A stretch of 64,000 nt of DNA, from assembly GCA_034620365.1 (NCBI GenBank), contig JAQGEQ010000258.1, positions 186,001 through 250,000 on the forward strand. Direction: 5' to 3'. Origin of the DNA: Pegea sp. RAD2-039 (Eukaryota > Chordata > Thaliacea > Salpida > Salpidae). Below the pieces are notes generated by a model. That model was not told the DNA's origin, did no database searches, and saw only the letters and a program-made list of their open reading frames with translations. Within the stretch, counting starts at the first letter, position 1; each line of letters opens with the position of its first letter. Positions 53,348 to 64,000 of this stretch are shown piece by piece. The translations under genes were made by a program, and so were the position numbers.

Positions 53348-53832
53348 TCTTTTATTCTTTTGTTAATGGACCGAAAGTGACGATAGCTTCATGCTATTAT
53401 ATGTTTAGGTACCAGTGTGATATCACTTAGTGATTGAAATGATGTTTTTTGTCAGATTAACGAGAGTATGCTCTTTTATAAAGGTGGTTAAAGTAGTTAC
53501 ATATTAAATAATTCAGCTTCCTGAATATTATAGTTTTCTGAAAACTTTTTATCTACTTACCTTTTTTTCAACTAATTTTTCTTACATCTCTATTCATTTA
53601 ACTCATGCAAAAAATAAAAGGCTCAAACAAATTTAAGAACTAGCTATTTGATAAAAACGATTAACTTTTTATTTTATGATTATTATAATCTGCATATAAG
53701 AGCTGCATCTAATTTATTTCTCATGAGGTCTTCACTTGGATTTCTAAAACTCAATGTCTTTTAAATCTTTTTGTAAAATGAGAATATAATTTGATATTTC
53801 ATTTTATTAGTCTGAGAGATTAACTCTTCGAA
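53348..53832. other. Shared 3' flank of convergent UBE2R and CYP genes
   Basis: 485 bp between two stop codons facing each other. It holds both 3' UTRs. AAATAAA-like words occur on both strands, but no signal can be singled out. The whole stretch is repeated in unit 2 of the tandem duplication (60088-60570). Confidence 0.5.
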
Positions 53833-56677
53833 TCAAGCAAAGGCATCACGCGATCTCACTTGAATCATATAAGGTTTGCATTCATTTAACAGACCAACAT
53901 TGCCGTCCATGGACAGTCGTAAATTATCTGGGGCAGATTCATCTGAATGCAAATGTTTATTTAGTATTTGTCAAAATAAATCAATCCTCAGCACAACCTG
54001 GTGGTAAAATTTCCAATCTTTGAACTATTTTGGAAGTAGCAAGAAATATTTGCATTTTTGCAAGCGCTTTACCAGCACACGCCCGTTTACCTACAAAAAT
54101 ACATTCAACTGGATCATTAGATTAAAACTATTTTAAAACAGCAGTTAAATTTGCTATATTAATCAACACACCAAATGTAATATAAGAGAAGCTCTTTTTT
54201 AATGTCTTGAAGATATTCAAAAGGTTCTAGCTTCTGCTTATATTCAGTCATTAAACAGTTTTACGGGTAGCAAGTAAAGCTTACCGATTCCATAAGGAAA
54301 AAAACATTCCTTAAGATCTTCTCGTAGCTTGCCATCCTCGCCAACCCAACGTTCAGGCTTAAACTTGTGTGGTTCAGGGAAGTTCTTTTCATCGTGATTA
54401 ACTGACCAGTTGTTGTAGATTACTACAAACAATTATTTAGAATATAACCTACACATTTTGTAAATAAACTTCCGTATTATTTTTCATATCAATTGTGATA
54501 GCTTGTTGATTGTATTTAATTCAATCATCTTTTTCTTATTTCAAGAGTTTTATATCTCGAATACTTATTTCTTTATCAAATAAACTTATTTGTTCACCCT
54601 CGGTATCTTCAGGAAGAGAAAACTTGTCTAATTTAGCATCTACAGAAGTAGCATGAGCAACAAGTGGTAGAATAGTTGCTATTCGATGACTTTCATGAAT
54701 AAAAGCATCCATCTGAACAAGTCTTGATCGATCCACATTTTCAATTTTACCATTAGATCCAATTACTTCGATTATTTCATTGTGAAGCTAAAAATATATC
54801 AATATTCGATAATTATCTATTTTACAAACTATCGTATCTTTAGCCCCACTTTTTTCTGTTCATCTTTGTACATGGCAAGAAATAGAACGATCCAGCTGAG
54901 AAGGATTCCGGAAGAATGAGCGCCAGCGATGATCAGATCTCGGATTACATCAGTCAACTCACTATATTCTTTCTTAGGTAAAAACTCATTCATAGATTTT
55001 CTTTTCCTCTCTTCGGCATAATTTTCCTATAAAGTATCTTATTAATTTGCTTGTCATCAAATATTTGAAACTAGATATAAAATCAATCTTTTAAAAAGCA
55101 TTTCACTAATATATAAACTATTAAATCATAAGTTTTGTAGAAGTATGCAAACATAATTTGTTCAATCGTCTCAAAAAAAAGTGATCAGAAAATACTTTAG
55201 TGTTTCTTTGTAAAAAGTAGTTATCTTTTACTTGTTATCTTTAATAAATATTCTTAAAGTATGATAAAAATTCACTCGATTACTTTGGTCCATTCATCCA
55301 CAAAGAAACGAACATCATTTAATCTGTTATTTTCCAATGAATCTTTCATTTCTTTTTCAATGTAATTTTGAAGGTCTTTCATTGATTTGTGATAACTAAA
55401 CAAAGTAAATCCAGCCACAGGGCGCAAACATTTTGGTAATATGTCAAAAATGCTTGCTTTACACAATATGTTCATCAAATTAACCACTGTATTAAGCAAA
55501 AATATAGCTTTTGAGTGGTTATCTCCAGTTCTGAAATTAGAAACCAAATTAAGTATATGGTCAATATTATTTTGGATTATTATAATATTCTTTTAGAATT
55601 GCATTAAAACATACCAAAATACACATAAAATATTAATAATAGAATTATTTTGATAACTTTTAACTTATTTATGATTTAATCAACTATAACTGCCGCCTTG
55701 TAATAAAAAGGTAAGTGTTATTTACAAAACGTATAAAATTAAAACTTTATATTTGCTTAAACTGTGTTTACTTTTCACCGAACAATAACAAGCCAGTAAC
55801 ACTCATGGGGAACTTCCGAATTTCGTCAATTGGTACAAAGTTATCTTTACCGTTGTCTCCTAGTTCTAGCAGACGATTTATCAACACATTAACTGATGAA
55901 AACATATAAACGATAAACTACTTTATTCATCATCTTTAAATAAACTTACCTTCTTGATTTATGACTATTTCAAATGTAGCCTTACCCATTCCCAAATTTT
56001 TTAAGATTCTCATTGCTTTTGCCTTTGTATTAACCATTTTTCGTGAATAAGGCAACGATGAAATGCCTGTCAAGTAAATAAAACATTGTTTACTTAACTA
56101 CTTAAGTTTAAATTTATAATGACAGGTTGATTATCTTCAGGCAAAATATCTTTTGCTTAAACTATAAATATGAATTTCCTCCAAACCTTTAAATGTATTT
56201 GTAAAAAGTTTTCTCCATTGACATCGACTATCAAATGAAGAGTCTTTTCTCAATAAAGCTTCCTTGATAATATCAGCGCTTCCAAGAACGACAGCAGTAT
56301 TTTCTCCAACTGTAAACTTGAAAAGACTTCCATATATTTTCGTCCATTCTATAAATATTAAGTCTTAACAATTGTAGAAATCATTTGATATCTCACTAAT
56401 TGTTTAATTCCAGTTCTTAAAATTGAAAATTCTGAAAGAATCAATTAAGATACTAAATAGATGTAGAAAAAACCTCACCGTCGAATACGATATGAGCTGG
56501 CTTTTTCAAGAAGCTGTAAAAGATTCCAACAATAGGGTAGCCTTTAGGACCAGGAAAAAGCAGTTGCTGGCTACTTTTTGTTTTGTACTTAATCAATGAC
56601 CAAAAAGTGATTGCTGAAATACCAAGAACAAGAGCGTGGTCCACTAAAAACTGGTGTGCCATACCGACAACAGACAT
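53833..56677 (-). CDS. Cytochrome P450 monooxygenase, ten exons
   Basis: Haem-thiolate monooxygenase, probably anchored in the ER. Minus-strand exons: 56677-56479, 56348-56187, 56066-55950, 55892-55772, 55530-55284, 55026-54850, 54787-54565, 54422-54285, 54090-53998, 53942-53833. Phases agree throughout, giving 528 aa. A hydrophobic N-terminus (~10-27) is followed by the hinge FPGPKGYPIVG. WTKIYGSLFKFTVG precedes substrate-recognition region 1. The I-helix is LIIAGAHSSG (~314-323), the K-helix ExxR is E373-SH-R376, and FKPERW and the haem loop FPYGIGKRACAG follow, with Cys 466 as iron ligand. The I-helix has His 319 where most P450s have Asp or Glu. The donors of exons 5 (gtaatc) and 6 (gtgggg) are weak, chosen because they keep frame. 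The subfamily was not assigned. Confidence 0.94.
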
Positions 56678-59640
56678 GACTAAGGCTTCTGAATGCTACA
56701 ACAAAGACTTGTTGAGAAAACCTAAGATTTTGCAAAATATTAGAGACTGTCTTCAAGACAAAAAAATTGTATAGAAAAAACTTCAGTAAATCATTAAAAA
56801 CATCTTTACGCAAAAATTAATTAATTCATAAAAATTGAATTTATTAGTACTAGCAGAATAGCATGATTATTTATCACAATACACGATTTTATGTTCTAAA
56901 ATTATTTCTTTAAATAAAATAATGCTTAATTAAACTTTAACTAAAAACTTTTGAACATTAATACGACAAAAGTATTTACTAAATATATTAAAATATACGA
57001 TGAAAAAATAACTCAGCAAAAGTTTGCTCAATTATCACCAAACTAACTTTCGTCTAACTTGTAACTTGCCATCAGTCGATATGCCTAAACTAAATACTTA
57101 ATATTCAAAATAACTCGTGTAATATACTCTCTCAAAAAAGCTAACCTTTTTTCTTTTGAAATAGACATTAACTGATACAAGGTGCTTGATATTTCTTGTA
57201 ATCAGAGCATAAAATTTCAGCTAAATCAATTTAACACTGTATCCAATGTAAGAAAGTTTCACGCTTGGTAGTTAACTTTAATTCATCCTCGTTGTGCACT
57301 GAGCCATTAAATACTACAGTGCCACTAGGATTTGAAACCAAGTATTTTGCTGATAATAAAAATCTAAAGAACTTTTATTTATTAATAATAAACTATCTCA
57401 GCAATCTTCCTAGTTATAGGTTGAATAAAAATAAATAAATACTTTATATACAAAATTTGTATTTGTTTTGTAAACATTTCTATAAAAAAGCTTTATTTGA
57501 TGAATTATTATTTATTGTTGTGATGATTTATTACGTTGGTACCTTTGACAATCAAAAACATTTCTAGAAATCCTGAAAAACCAAGCTTATATATAAATCA
57601 GTTTTGTATAAACATTTTGTAGATATATGAACTGAAGTAAGTAATTATACTTTATATAAATCAATCATTCAAATTAACTTCTAACCTACTTTCATACAGT
57701 TTGGGAAGTCAAAAAAAATGTTAAATGCTTTTTAAAATAATTATACAAAATTAAAATCATAATGTGAACCTAAAAGACTATATAAGTTTAATCAGCCAAT
57801 TATCATTTAGAAAAAAAAAGAAAAAGAAAATGCGTTTTTTCATTAAACACCAAATTAAAACTGAAAACTAAAGAAAACTATTATTTCCGCTACTTTCTTA
57901 AAGTTCAAACTAAACTTTTTCTGAATAAAGAATAAAATGTCTTGATTTTAATTCATGAACATGGTAATTATTTCATTGCCAGCTGTAAATGTTAGCTTAT
58001 TCACTAATTATTAAATACAATTTAACATAAATCTTTTATCGACTGAATTTAAAATATAAATATTTTTCAGACTTACAAACTTCTATAACTACAATAAGAT
58101 TTGTTTATTATTATTGAAATCATACTAACTAGTACCCAAAATTAGCATTAGCAAGAATGGCAACTTAAGATAGTTTCGTCAAAATTACCTAAAGATTAAA
58201 GAAACTTAATTTGGATAATTCTCATTTATTTGCTAAGAAATCTTATTGGCACTTACAAAATATTTGCTGAGTACCAAAATAAAGTCAAAATATAAAAACA
58301 AGCAAACCAAATTTTTGTTTAATTCTATCTAAAGCGGCGATAAAACTGTAAGATCAAATAACTTCTAATCTATGTCAGATTTAGTTTGATTATAACATCA
58401 AATTGCATACAACTTAAAAAATTAATTCTGATTCACGAAAACAAATAATATTTAAGATGAAAATAAAAATAACCGCAAAATTATAAATAATGCAAAGCTA
58501 AATTTTTGGTATAAGCACTAATTTAGCTGAAAACCAGAAAATCTACTTTTTGAAGATTAAAAAGTTGGTTTTAAAGAATTAAAAAAGGTGCAGATAATTA
58601 TAATTCGATCTGAATATTTGATTGAAAACTAAAAACAGTTTTCAATTATTATTTTAATCTATTTAAGTTATTTTTAATAACTTTCTTTTTATCTTTATGG
58701 ACTGAATCTTTTATTGCTAAAGATATAAGATTAACCACGATAAGAAAATTTCAATATGTAATGTTATTATTATATTAATATATATATCATACTTTACTTA
58801 ATCTTATTTTAACCAAGCTACTTATATATTATATGAACTAAACATTCCAAGTATAAAATACTTAAAATATTTAGTTTATTTATCTCCTTGTTTGCATGAT
58901 TTAATCTATGCTATCTTTAAATCTATTTTACATATATCTACTGAAATTTCTGAAAAATTAACTTACTATGTGTTAATGTGATTTAAAAACATATTTACAA
59001 ATATTAGTATTTGATAAACATTTGTTTTTTGAGTAAAAGCATTTCTAATATGAAAAGCATCAAATCATCTCTAAAAACTGTTGGTTTGATTTGATATTAA
59101 ACAAACTTGATCGAAGCAACTCTAGTTTATGGTTAGGAGCTAAAAAGTTTAAAAGCAGTGTTTACAAAACCTTTAATTTTAATTTAGTAACTTGACATGG
59201 TTGAGTTTTCAACTGAGCAGCTTAAAGAATAATTTTAGTAAACTCAAATAACCTAAAAACTGTATGCTGCTAAAAATTTAAGTTTACCAACTAACTATAT
59301 CTTTCCTTACATATAATTCTGAAAAGTTAGTGAAGCTTAAATAATTTAAGGAAAAAATAAAGTTGCGTAATACATATAAAGAGAAAATCATAACCATTGT
59401 GTTGTCGTTCTATTTTGCATAGAATTCAATATTCAAAGATATTTAAATATTAATAAACGAGAACATTTTCTGAAATTTTATTTTGAAAAATTAGGTAAGC
59501 TTTGAACGATGAAAATTTTGTTTCAGCCAATTACACAAACACTTATCCAGTGGTTTAACAGGAAAAGCATGCAGCTTGATTTAATAATTTATATCTTAAC
59601 GTTTTCCTTAGTTTGTTGATAATAAAATATTAAAGCTGAA
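56678..59640. other. CYP upstream region, noncoding
   Basis: About 2.9 kb of AT-rich sequence with no recognised gene. Most of it reappears in unit 2. It includes a perfect short inverted repeat near 58621-58646 (attgaaaact...agttttcaat, six-base loop), conserved in the copy. The small + strand frame at 56583-56774 is an antisense shadow of CYP exon 1. Confidence 0.5.
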
Positions 59641-59925
59641 AAGGGGTTTGGTTACTTATTTTCTTTATATAGTTTCTTCAACATTGATTAAAATGTTGAC
59701 TTACTATTATTGTTTCAAATGAAAATTATAACTGATTTAAATTTAAATTTAAAATGAACTCTAGCAGGTTAAATATATGATTTTGATAAAAATAGCTTTG
59801 TTAGACAAATTTTGATGAATGTTCTGCCAAATTACTTTTAGAAAATAAATAAACTCTGTTCATTATCTTCCATGTAGCTATAGAAGATTTAATTTGTGAA
59901 TATTTTGTTGTTGACTGATTAATAG

Positions 59926-60087
59926 GTAGAAGCCACGAAAGATGACGCTCTTCGTGATGGTATTACTGTACCAACCACAGTAGATGACTATTGCGTGAAA
60001 ACTATTGAAAAACCACAACCCAGCTTTACAAGCACCTTTGATTTTGATGAATCTATGGATTCAGATATTGATGAAGACCAATATTAA
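59926..60087 (+). pseudogene. Duplicated terminal exon of the UBE2R gene
   Basis: Copy of UBE2R exon 3 with its aatag acceptor, full 162-nt open frame and stop codon preserved. The only amino-acid difference I find from the original is Asp to Glu in the last acidic patch (DIDEDQY versus DIDDDQY). There is no upstream E2 core in this unit, so alone it cannot make an E2. It could be used as an alternative last exon by long-range splicing from exon 2 at 52737, in matching phase 0. By default it is a gene fragment. Confidence 0.75.
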
Positions 60088-60570
60088 TCTTTTATTCTTT
60101 TGTTAATGGACCGAAAGTGACGATAGCTTCATGCTATTATATGTTTAGGTACCAGTGTGATATCACTTAGTGATTGAAATGGTGTTTTTGTCAGATTAAC
60201 GAGAGTATGCTCTTTTATAAAGGTGGTTAAAGTAGTTACATATTAAATAATTCAGCTTCCTGAATATTATAATTTTCTGAAAACTTTTTTCACTTCCCTT
60301 TTATATCAACTAATTTTTCTTACATCTCTATTCATTTAACTCATGCAAAAAATAAAAGGCTCAAACAAATTTAAGAACTAGCTATTTGATAAAAACGATT
60401 AACTTTTTATTTTATGATTATCATAATCTGCATATAAGAGCTGCATCTAATTTATTTCTCATGAGGTCTTCACTTGGATTTCTAAAACTCAATGTCTTTT
60501 AAATCTTTTTGTAAAATGAGAATATAATTTGATATTTCATTTTATTAGTCTGAGAGATTAACTCTTCGAA

Positions 60571-61160
60571 TCAAGCAAAGGCATCACGCGATCTCACTTG
60601 AATCATATAAGGTTTGCATTCATTTAACAGACCAACATTGCCGTCCATGGACAGTCGTAAATTATCTGGGGCAGATTCATCTGAATGCAAATGTTTATTT
60701 AGTATTTGTCAAAATGAATCAATCCTCTGCACAACCTGGTGGTAAAATTTCCAATCTTTGAACTATTTTGGAAGTAGCAAGAAATATTTGCATTTTTGCA
60801 AGCGCTTTACCAGCACACGCCCGTTTACCTACAAAAATACATTCAACTGGATCATTAGATTAAAACTATTTTAAAACAGCAGTTAAATTTGCTATATTAA
60901 TCAACACACCAAATGTAATATAAGAGAAGCTCTTTTTTAATGTCTTGAAGATATTCAAAAGGTTCTAACTCCTGCTTATATTCAGTCATTAAACAGTTTT
61001 ACGGGTAGCAAGTAAAGCTTACCGATTCCATAAGGAAAAAAGCATTCCTTAAGATCTTCTCGTAGCTTGCCATCCTCGCCAACCCAACGTTCAGGCTTAA
61101 ACTTGTGTGGTTCAGGGAAGTTCTTTTCATCGTGATTAACTGACCAGTTGTTGTAGATTA
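60571..61160 (-). pseudogene. Truncated CYP copy: last three exons only
   Basis: Copies of CYP exons 8-10 at 61160-61023, 60828-60736 and 60680-60571, at a constant offset of 6738 bases from the originals. Splice sites and frames are retained. Exon 8 (NNWSVNHDEKNF to FFPYGIG) is identical in protein sequence. The haem-ligand exon KRACAG is also kept. Exons 1-7, the start codon and the immediate promoter are removed by the 2.3 kb deletion, so this is a nonfunctional remnant. The lack of damage shows the event is recent. Confidence 0.85.
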
Positions 61161-63580
61161 CTACAAACAATTATTTAGAATATAACCTACAAATTTTGTT
61201 GTGCTAGAAAAACTTCAGTAAATCATTAAAAACATCTTTACGCAAAAATTAACAAATTCATAAAAATTGAATTTATTAGTACTAGCAGAATAGCATGATT
61301 ATTTATCACAATACACGATTTTATGTTCTAAAATTATTTCTTTAAATAAAATAATGCTTAATTAAACTTCAACTAAAAACTTTTGAACATTAATACGACA
61401 AAAGTATTTACGTTTTTCAAGTCACTTGATAAACTTTTTATTAAAATATACGATGAAAAAATAACTCAGCAAAAGTTTGCTCAATTATCACCAAACTAAC
61501 TTTCGTCTAACTTGTAACTTGTCATCAGTCGATATGCCTAAACTAAATACTTAATATTCAAAATAACTCGTGTAATATACTCTCTCAAAAAAGCTAACCT
61601 TTTTTTTTCTTTTGAAATAAACATTAACTGATACAAGGTGCTTGATATTTCTTGTAATCAGAGCATAAAATTTCAGCTGAATCAATTTAACACTGTATCC
61701 AATGTAAGAAAGTTTCACGCTTGGTAGTTAACTTTAATTCATCTTATATTTGATCTAGTTTTATCAGCCAATTATCATTAACGAAATTAAAATTTATTGA
61801 AAAAAACAATCAATTTCCGCTACTTTCTTAAAGTTCAAACTAAACTTTTTCTGAATAAAGAATAAAATGTCTTGATTTTAATTCATGAACATGGTAATTA
61901 TTTCATTGCCAGCTGTAAATGTTAACTTATTCACTAATTATTAAATACAATTTAACATAAATCTTTTATCGACTGAATTTAAAATATAAATATTTTTCAG
62001 ACTTACAAACTTCTATAACTACAATAAGATTTGTTTATTATTATTGAAATCATACTAACTAGTACCCAAAATTAGCATTAGCAAGAATAGCAACTTAAGA
62101 TAGTTTCGTCAAAATTACCTAAAGATTAAAGAAACTTAATTTGGATAATTCTCATTTATTTGCTAAGAAATCTTATTGGCACTTACAAAATATTTGCTGA
62201 GTACCAAAATAAATTCAAAATATAAAAACAAGCAAACCAAATTTTTGTTTAATTCTATCTAAAGCGGCGATAAAACTATAAAATCAAATAACTTCTAATC
62301 TATGTCAGATTTAGTTTGATTATAACATCAAATTGCATACAACTTAAAAAATTAATTCTGATTCACGAAAACAAATAATATTTAAGATGAAAATAAAAAT
62401 AACCGCAAAATTATAAATAATGCAAAGCTAAATTTTTGGTATAAGCACTAATTTAGCTGAAAACCAGAAAATCTACTTTTTGAAGATTAAAAAGTTGGTT
62501 TTAAAGAATTAAAAAAGGTGCAGATAATTATAATTCGATCTGAATAGTTGATTGAAAACTAAAAACAGTTTTCAATTATTATTTTAATCTATTTAAGTTA
62601 TTTTTAATAACTTTCTTTTTATCTTTATGGACTGAATCTTTTATTGCTAAAGATATAAGATTAACCACGATAAGAAAATTTCAATATGTAATGTTATTAT
62701 TATATTAATATATATATCATACTTTACTTAATCTTATTTTAACCAAGCTACTTATATATTATATGAACTAAACATTCCAAGTATAAAATACTTAAAATAT
62801 TTAGTTTATTTATCTACTTGTTTGCATGATTTAATCTATGCTATCTTTAAATCTATTTTACATATATCTACTGAAATTTCTGAAAAATTAACTTACTATG
62901 TGTTAATGTGATTTAAAAACATATTTACAAATATTAGTATTTGATAAACATTTGTTTTTTGAGTAAAAGCATTTCTGATATGAAAAGCATCAAATCATCT
63001 CTAAAAACTGTTGGTTTGATTTGATATTAAACAAACTTGATCGAAGCAACTCTAGTTTATGGTTAGGAGCTAAAAAGTTTAAAAGCAGTGTTTACAAAAC
63101 CTTTAATTTTAATTTAGCAACTTGACATGGTTGAGTTTTCAACTGAGCAGCTTAAAGAATAATTTTAGTAAACTCAAATAACCTAAAAACTGTATGCTGC
63201 TAAAAATTTAAGTTTACCAACTAACTATATCTTTCCTTACATATAATTCTGAAAAGTTAGTGAAGCTTAAATAATTTAAGGAAAAAATAAAGTTGTGTAA
63301 TACATATAAAGAGAAAATCATAACCATTGTGTTGTCGTTCTATTTTGCATAGAATTCAATATTCAAAGATATTTAAATATTAATAAACGAGAACATTTTC
63401 TGAAATTTTATTTTGAAAAATTAGGTAAGCTTTGAACGATGAAAATATTTGTTTTAGCCAATTACACAAACACTTATCCAGTGGTTTAACAGGAAAAGCA
63501 TGCAGTTTGATTTAAGAATTCATATCTTAACGTTTTCCTTAGTTTGTTGATAATAAAATATTAAAGCTGGAAAGGGGTTT

Positions 63581-64000
63581 ATTTCTTGATCATTTAACTT
63601 TGTAAATCCAATATAAAAATTTTGATGATAGCTGAAAACCATAAACAAAATTTATAAAATTTTTGTATTTTGTATAAACTTTAAAATATTATCATAATAT
63701 TTATGAACATTATAAATAAATACTTTGTTCTAATGTTTTGATGAATCATATTGGCGTACTGACAACTAAAAATATTTATGAATACTTCCGTTAAAAAACG
63801 TAAGTGAAAAAATCGACTTCTTTTGTGTAGCAGCAATCAGCTTTCTGTAAAATTTTTACAAAAAAATCTGCTTTTGTTTACTTTGGACTAACTTGTTTAT
63901 AGTCAATTAGCTGATGTTGAAAAGATGTTAATACTGCGTAAAGCAAACCTGTCAATAAAGTTATTTGAAACAATGTTAACGGTCTGTAGCTAACCGTTTT
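63581..64000. other. Flank beyond the duplication, nothing recognised
   Basis: Unique AT-rich sequence to the right of unit 2; no coding or repeat feature seen. Confidence 0.5.

Larger units (their letters stand above)
52914..59650 (+). repeat. Tandem segmental duplication, unit 1 (full length, ~6.7 kb)
   Basis: This segment, from intron 2 of UBE2R to beyond the CYP promoter side, is repeated immediately downstream with the same orientation. The boundary is visible: the sequence around 59640-59650 (aaaggggttt) is followed directly by a second copy of the sequence that starts near 52914 (ttactta then tttctttat-tag). It contains UBE2R exon 3, the whole CYP gene and about 2.9 kb of noncoding sequence upstream of CYP. 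Base differences between units are few, indicating a recent event. Confidence 0.9.
59651..63580 (+). repeat. Tandem segmental duplication, unit 2 (~3.9 kb, internally deleted)
   Basis: Three collinear blocks match unit 1: 59651-61199 to ~52914-54471, 61203-61743 to ~56771-57297, and ~61766-63580 to ~57791-59650. Two deletions account for the length difference: about 2.3 kb (CYP exons 1-7 and start region) and about 0.48 kb of noncoding sequence. The first join lies within ttttgt/attgt-like microhomology. A further ~20-bp difference is at about 61411-61440. The copy ends where aaaggggttt recurs, followed by unrelated sequence. Confidence 0.9.

Noticed and set aside
1-64000. CRISPR array, operon or prokaryotic defence system
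   Set aside because: All real genes are intron-split metazoan families; no regularly spaced direct repeats or Shine-Dalgarno-led genes are present.

Overview
This is an AT-rich window from an animal nuclear genome. Every recognisable protein gene is split by GT-AG introns, from about 49 nt to 12.5 kb. The families are metazoan ones: muscleblind, an SHP-2/corkscrew phosphatase with two SH2 domains, Mediator MED20, a CDC34/UBE2R ubiquitin-conjugating enzyme, tetraspan MARVEL-like proteins and a cytochrome P450. Base composition, intron style and sequence divergence point to an invertebrate. A flatworm-like lineage is possible, but nothing here proves it. There are no bacterial operons, CRISPR arrays or intact tRNA/rRNA genes. 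All exon models were assembled by hand from reading frame, splice signals, intron phase and remembered family motifs.

Layout. (1) 1-26,600, + strand: one muscleblind gene with coding exons from about 2.9 to 24.5 kb. It encodes six CCCH zinc fingers in three tandem pairs, where vertebrate MBNL has four and fly or nematode proteins have two. Its introns hold dense YGCY clusters, the known MBNL target motif. (2) 26.6-32 kb: no gene recognised. (3) 32.0-32.9 kb, - strand: an unrecognised two-exon basic protein. (4) 36.0-38.0 kb, - strand: MED20 in four exons. (5) 39.4-39.75 kb: a GC-richer element with a tRNA-Val-like head, probably a SINE. (6) 40.6-42.5 kb, - strand: two tandem MARVEL-like genes with identical structure. 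(7) 45.2-49.4 kb, - strand: a complete 15-exon SHP-2/PTPN11 orthologue. Decayed coding-like sequence lies just beyond its stop. (8) 52.0-53.3 kb, + strand: a CDC34/UBE2R gene, tail to tail with (9) a 10-exon CYP at 53.8-56.7 kb on the - strand.

(10) About 52.9-63.6 kb is a recent tandem segmental duplication. Unit 1 carries the last UBE2R exon and the whole CYP. Unit 2 is the same segment with two internal deletions, leaving an intact copy of the UBE2R terminal exon and only the last three CYP exons.

The genes are unrelated cellular functions: RNA splicing, transcription, membrane, tyrosine-phosphate signalling, ubiquitin and monooxygenase. They do not form a pathway. The most unusual items are the third muscleblind zinc-finger pair and its likely self-regulated splicing, the duplication that supplies a spare UBE2R terminal exon, and the CYP I-helix with His at the usual acidic position.
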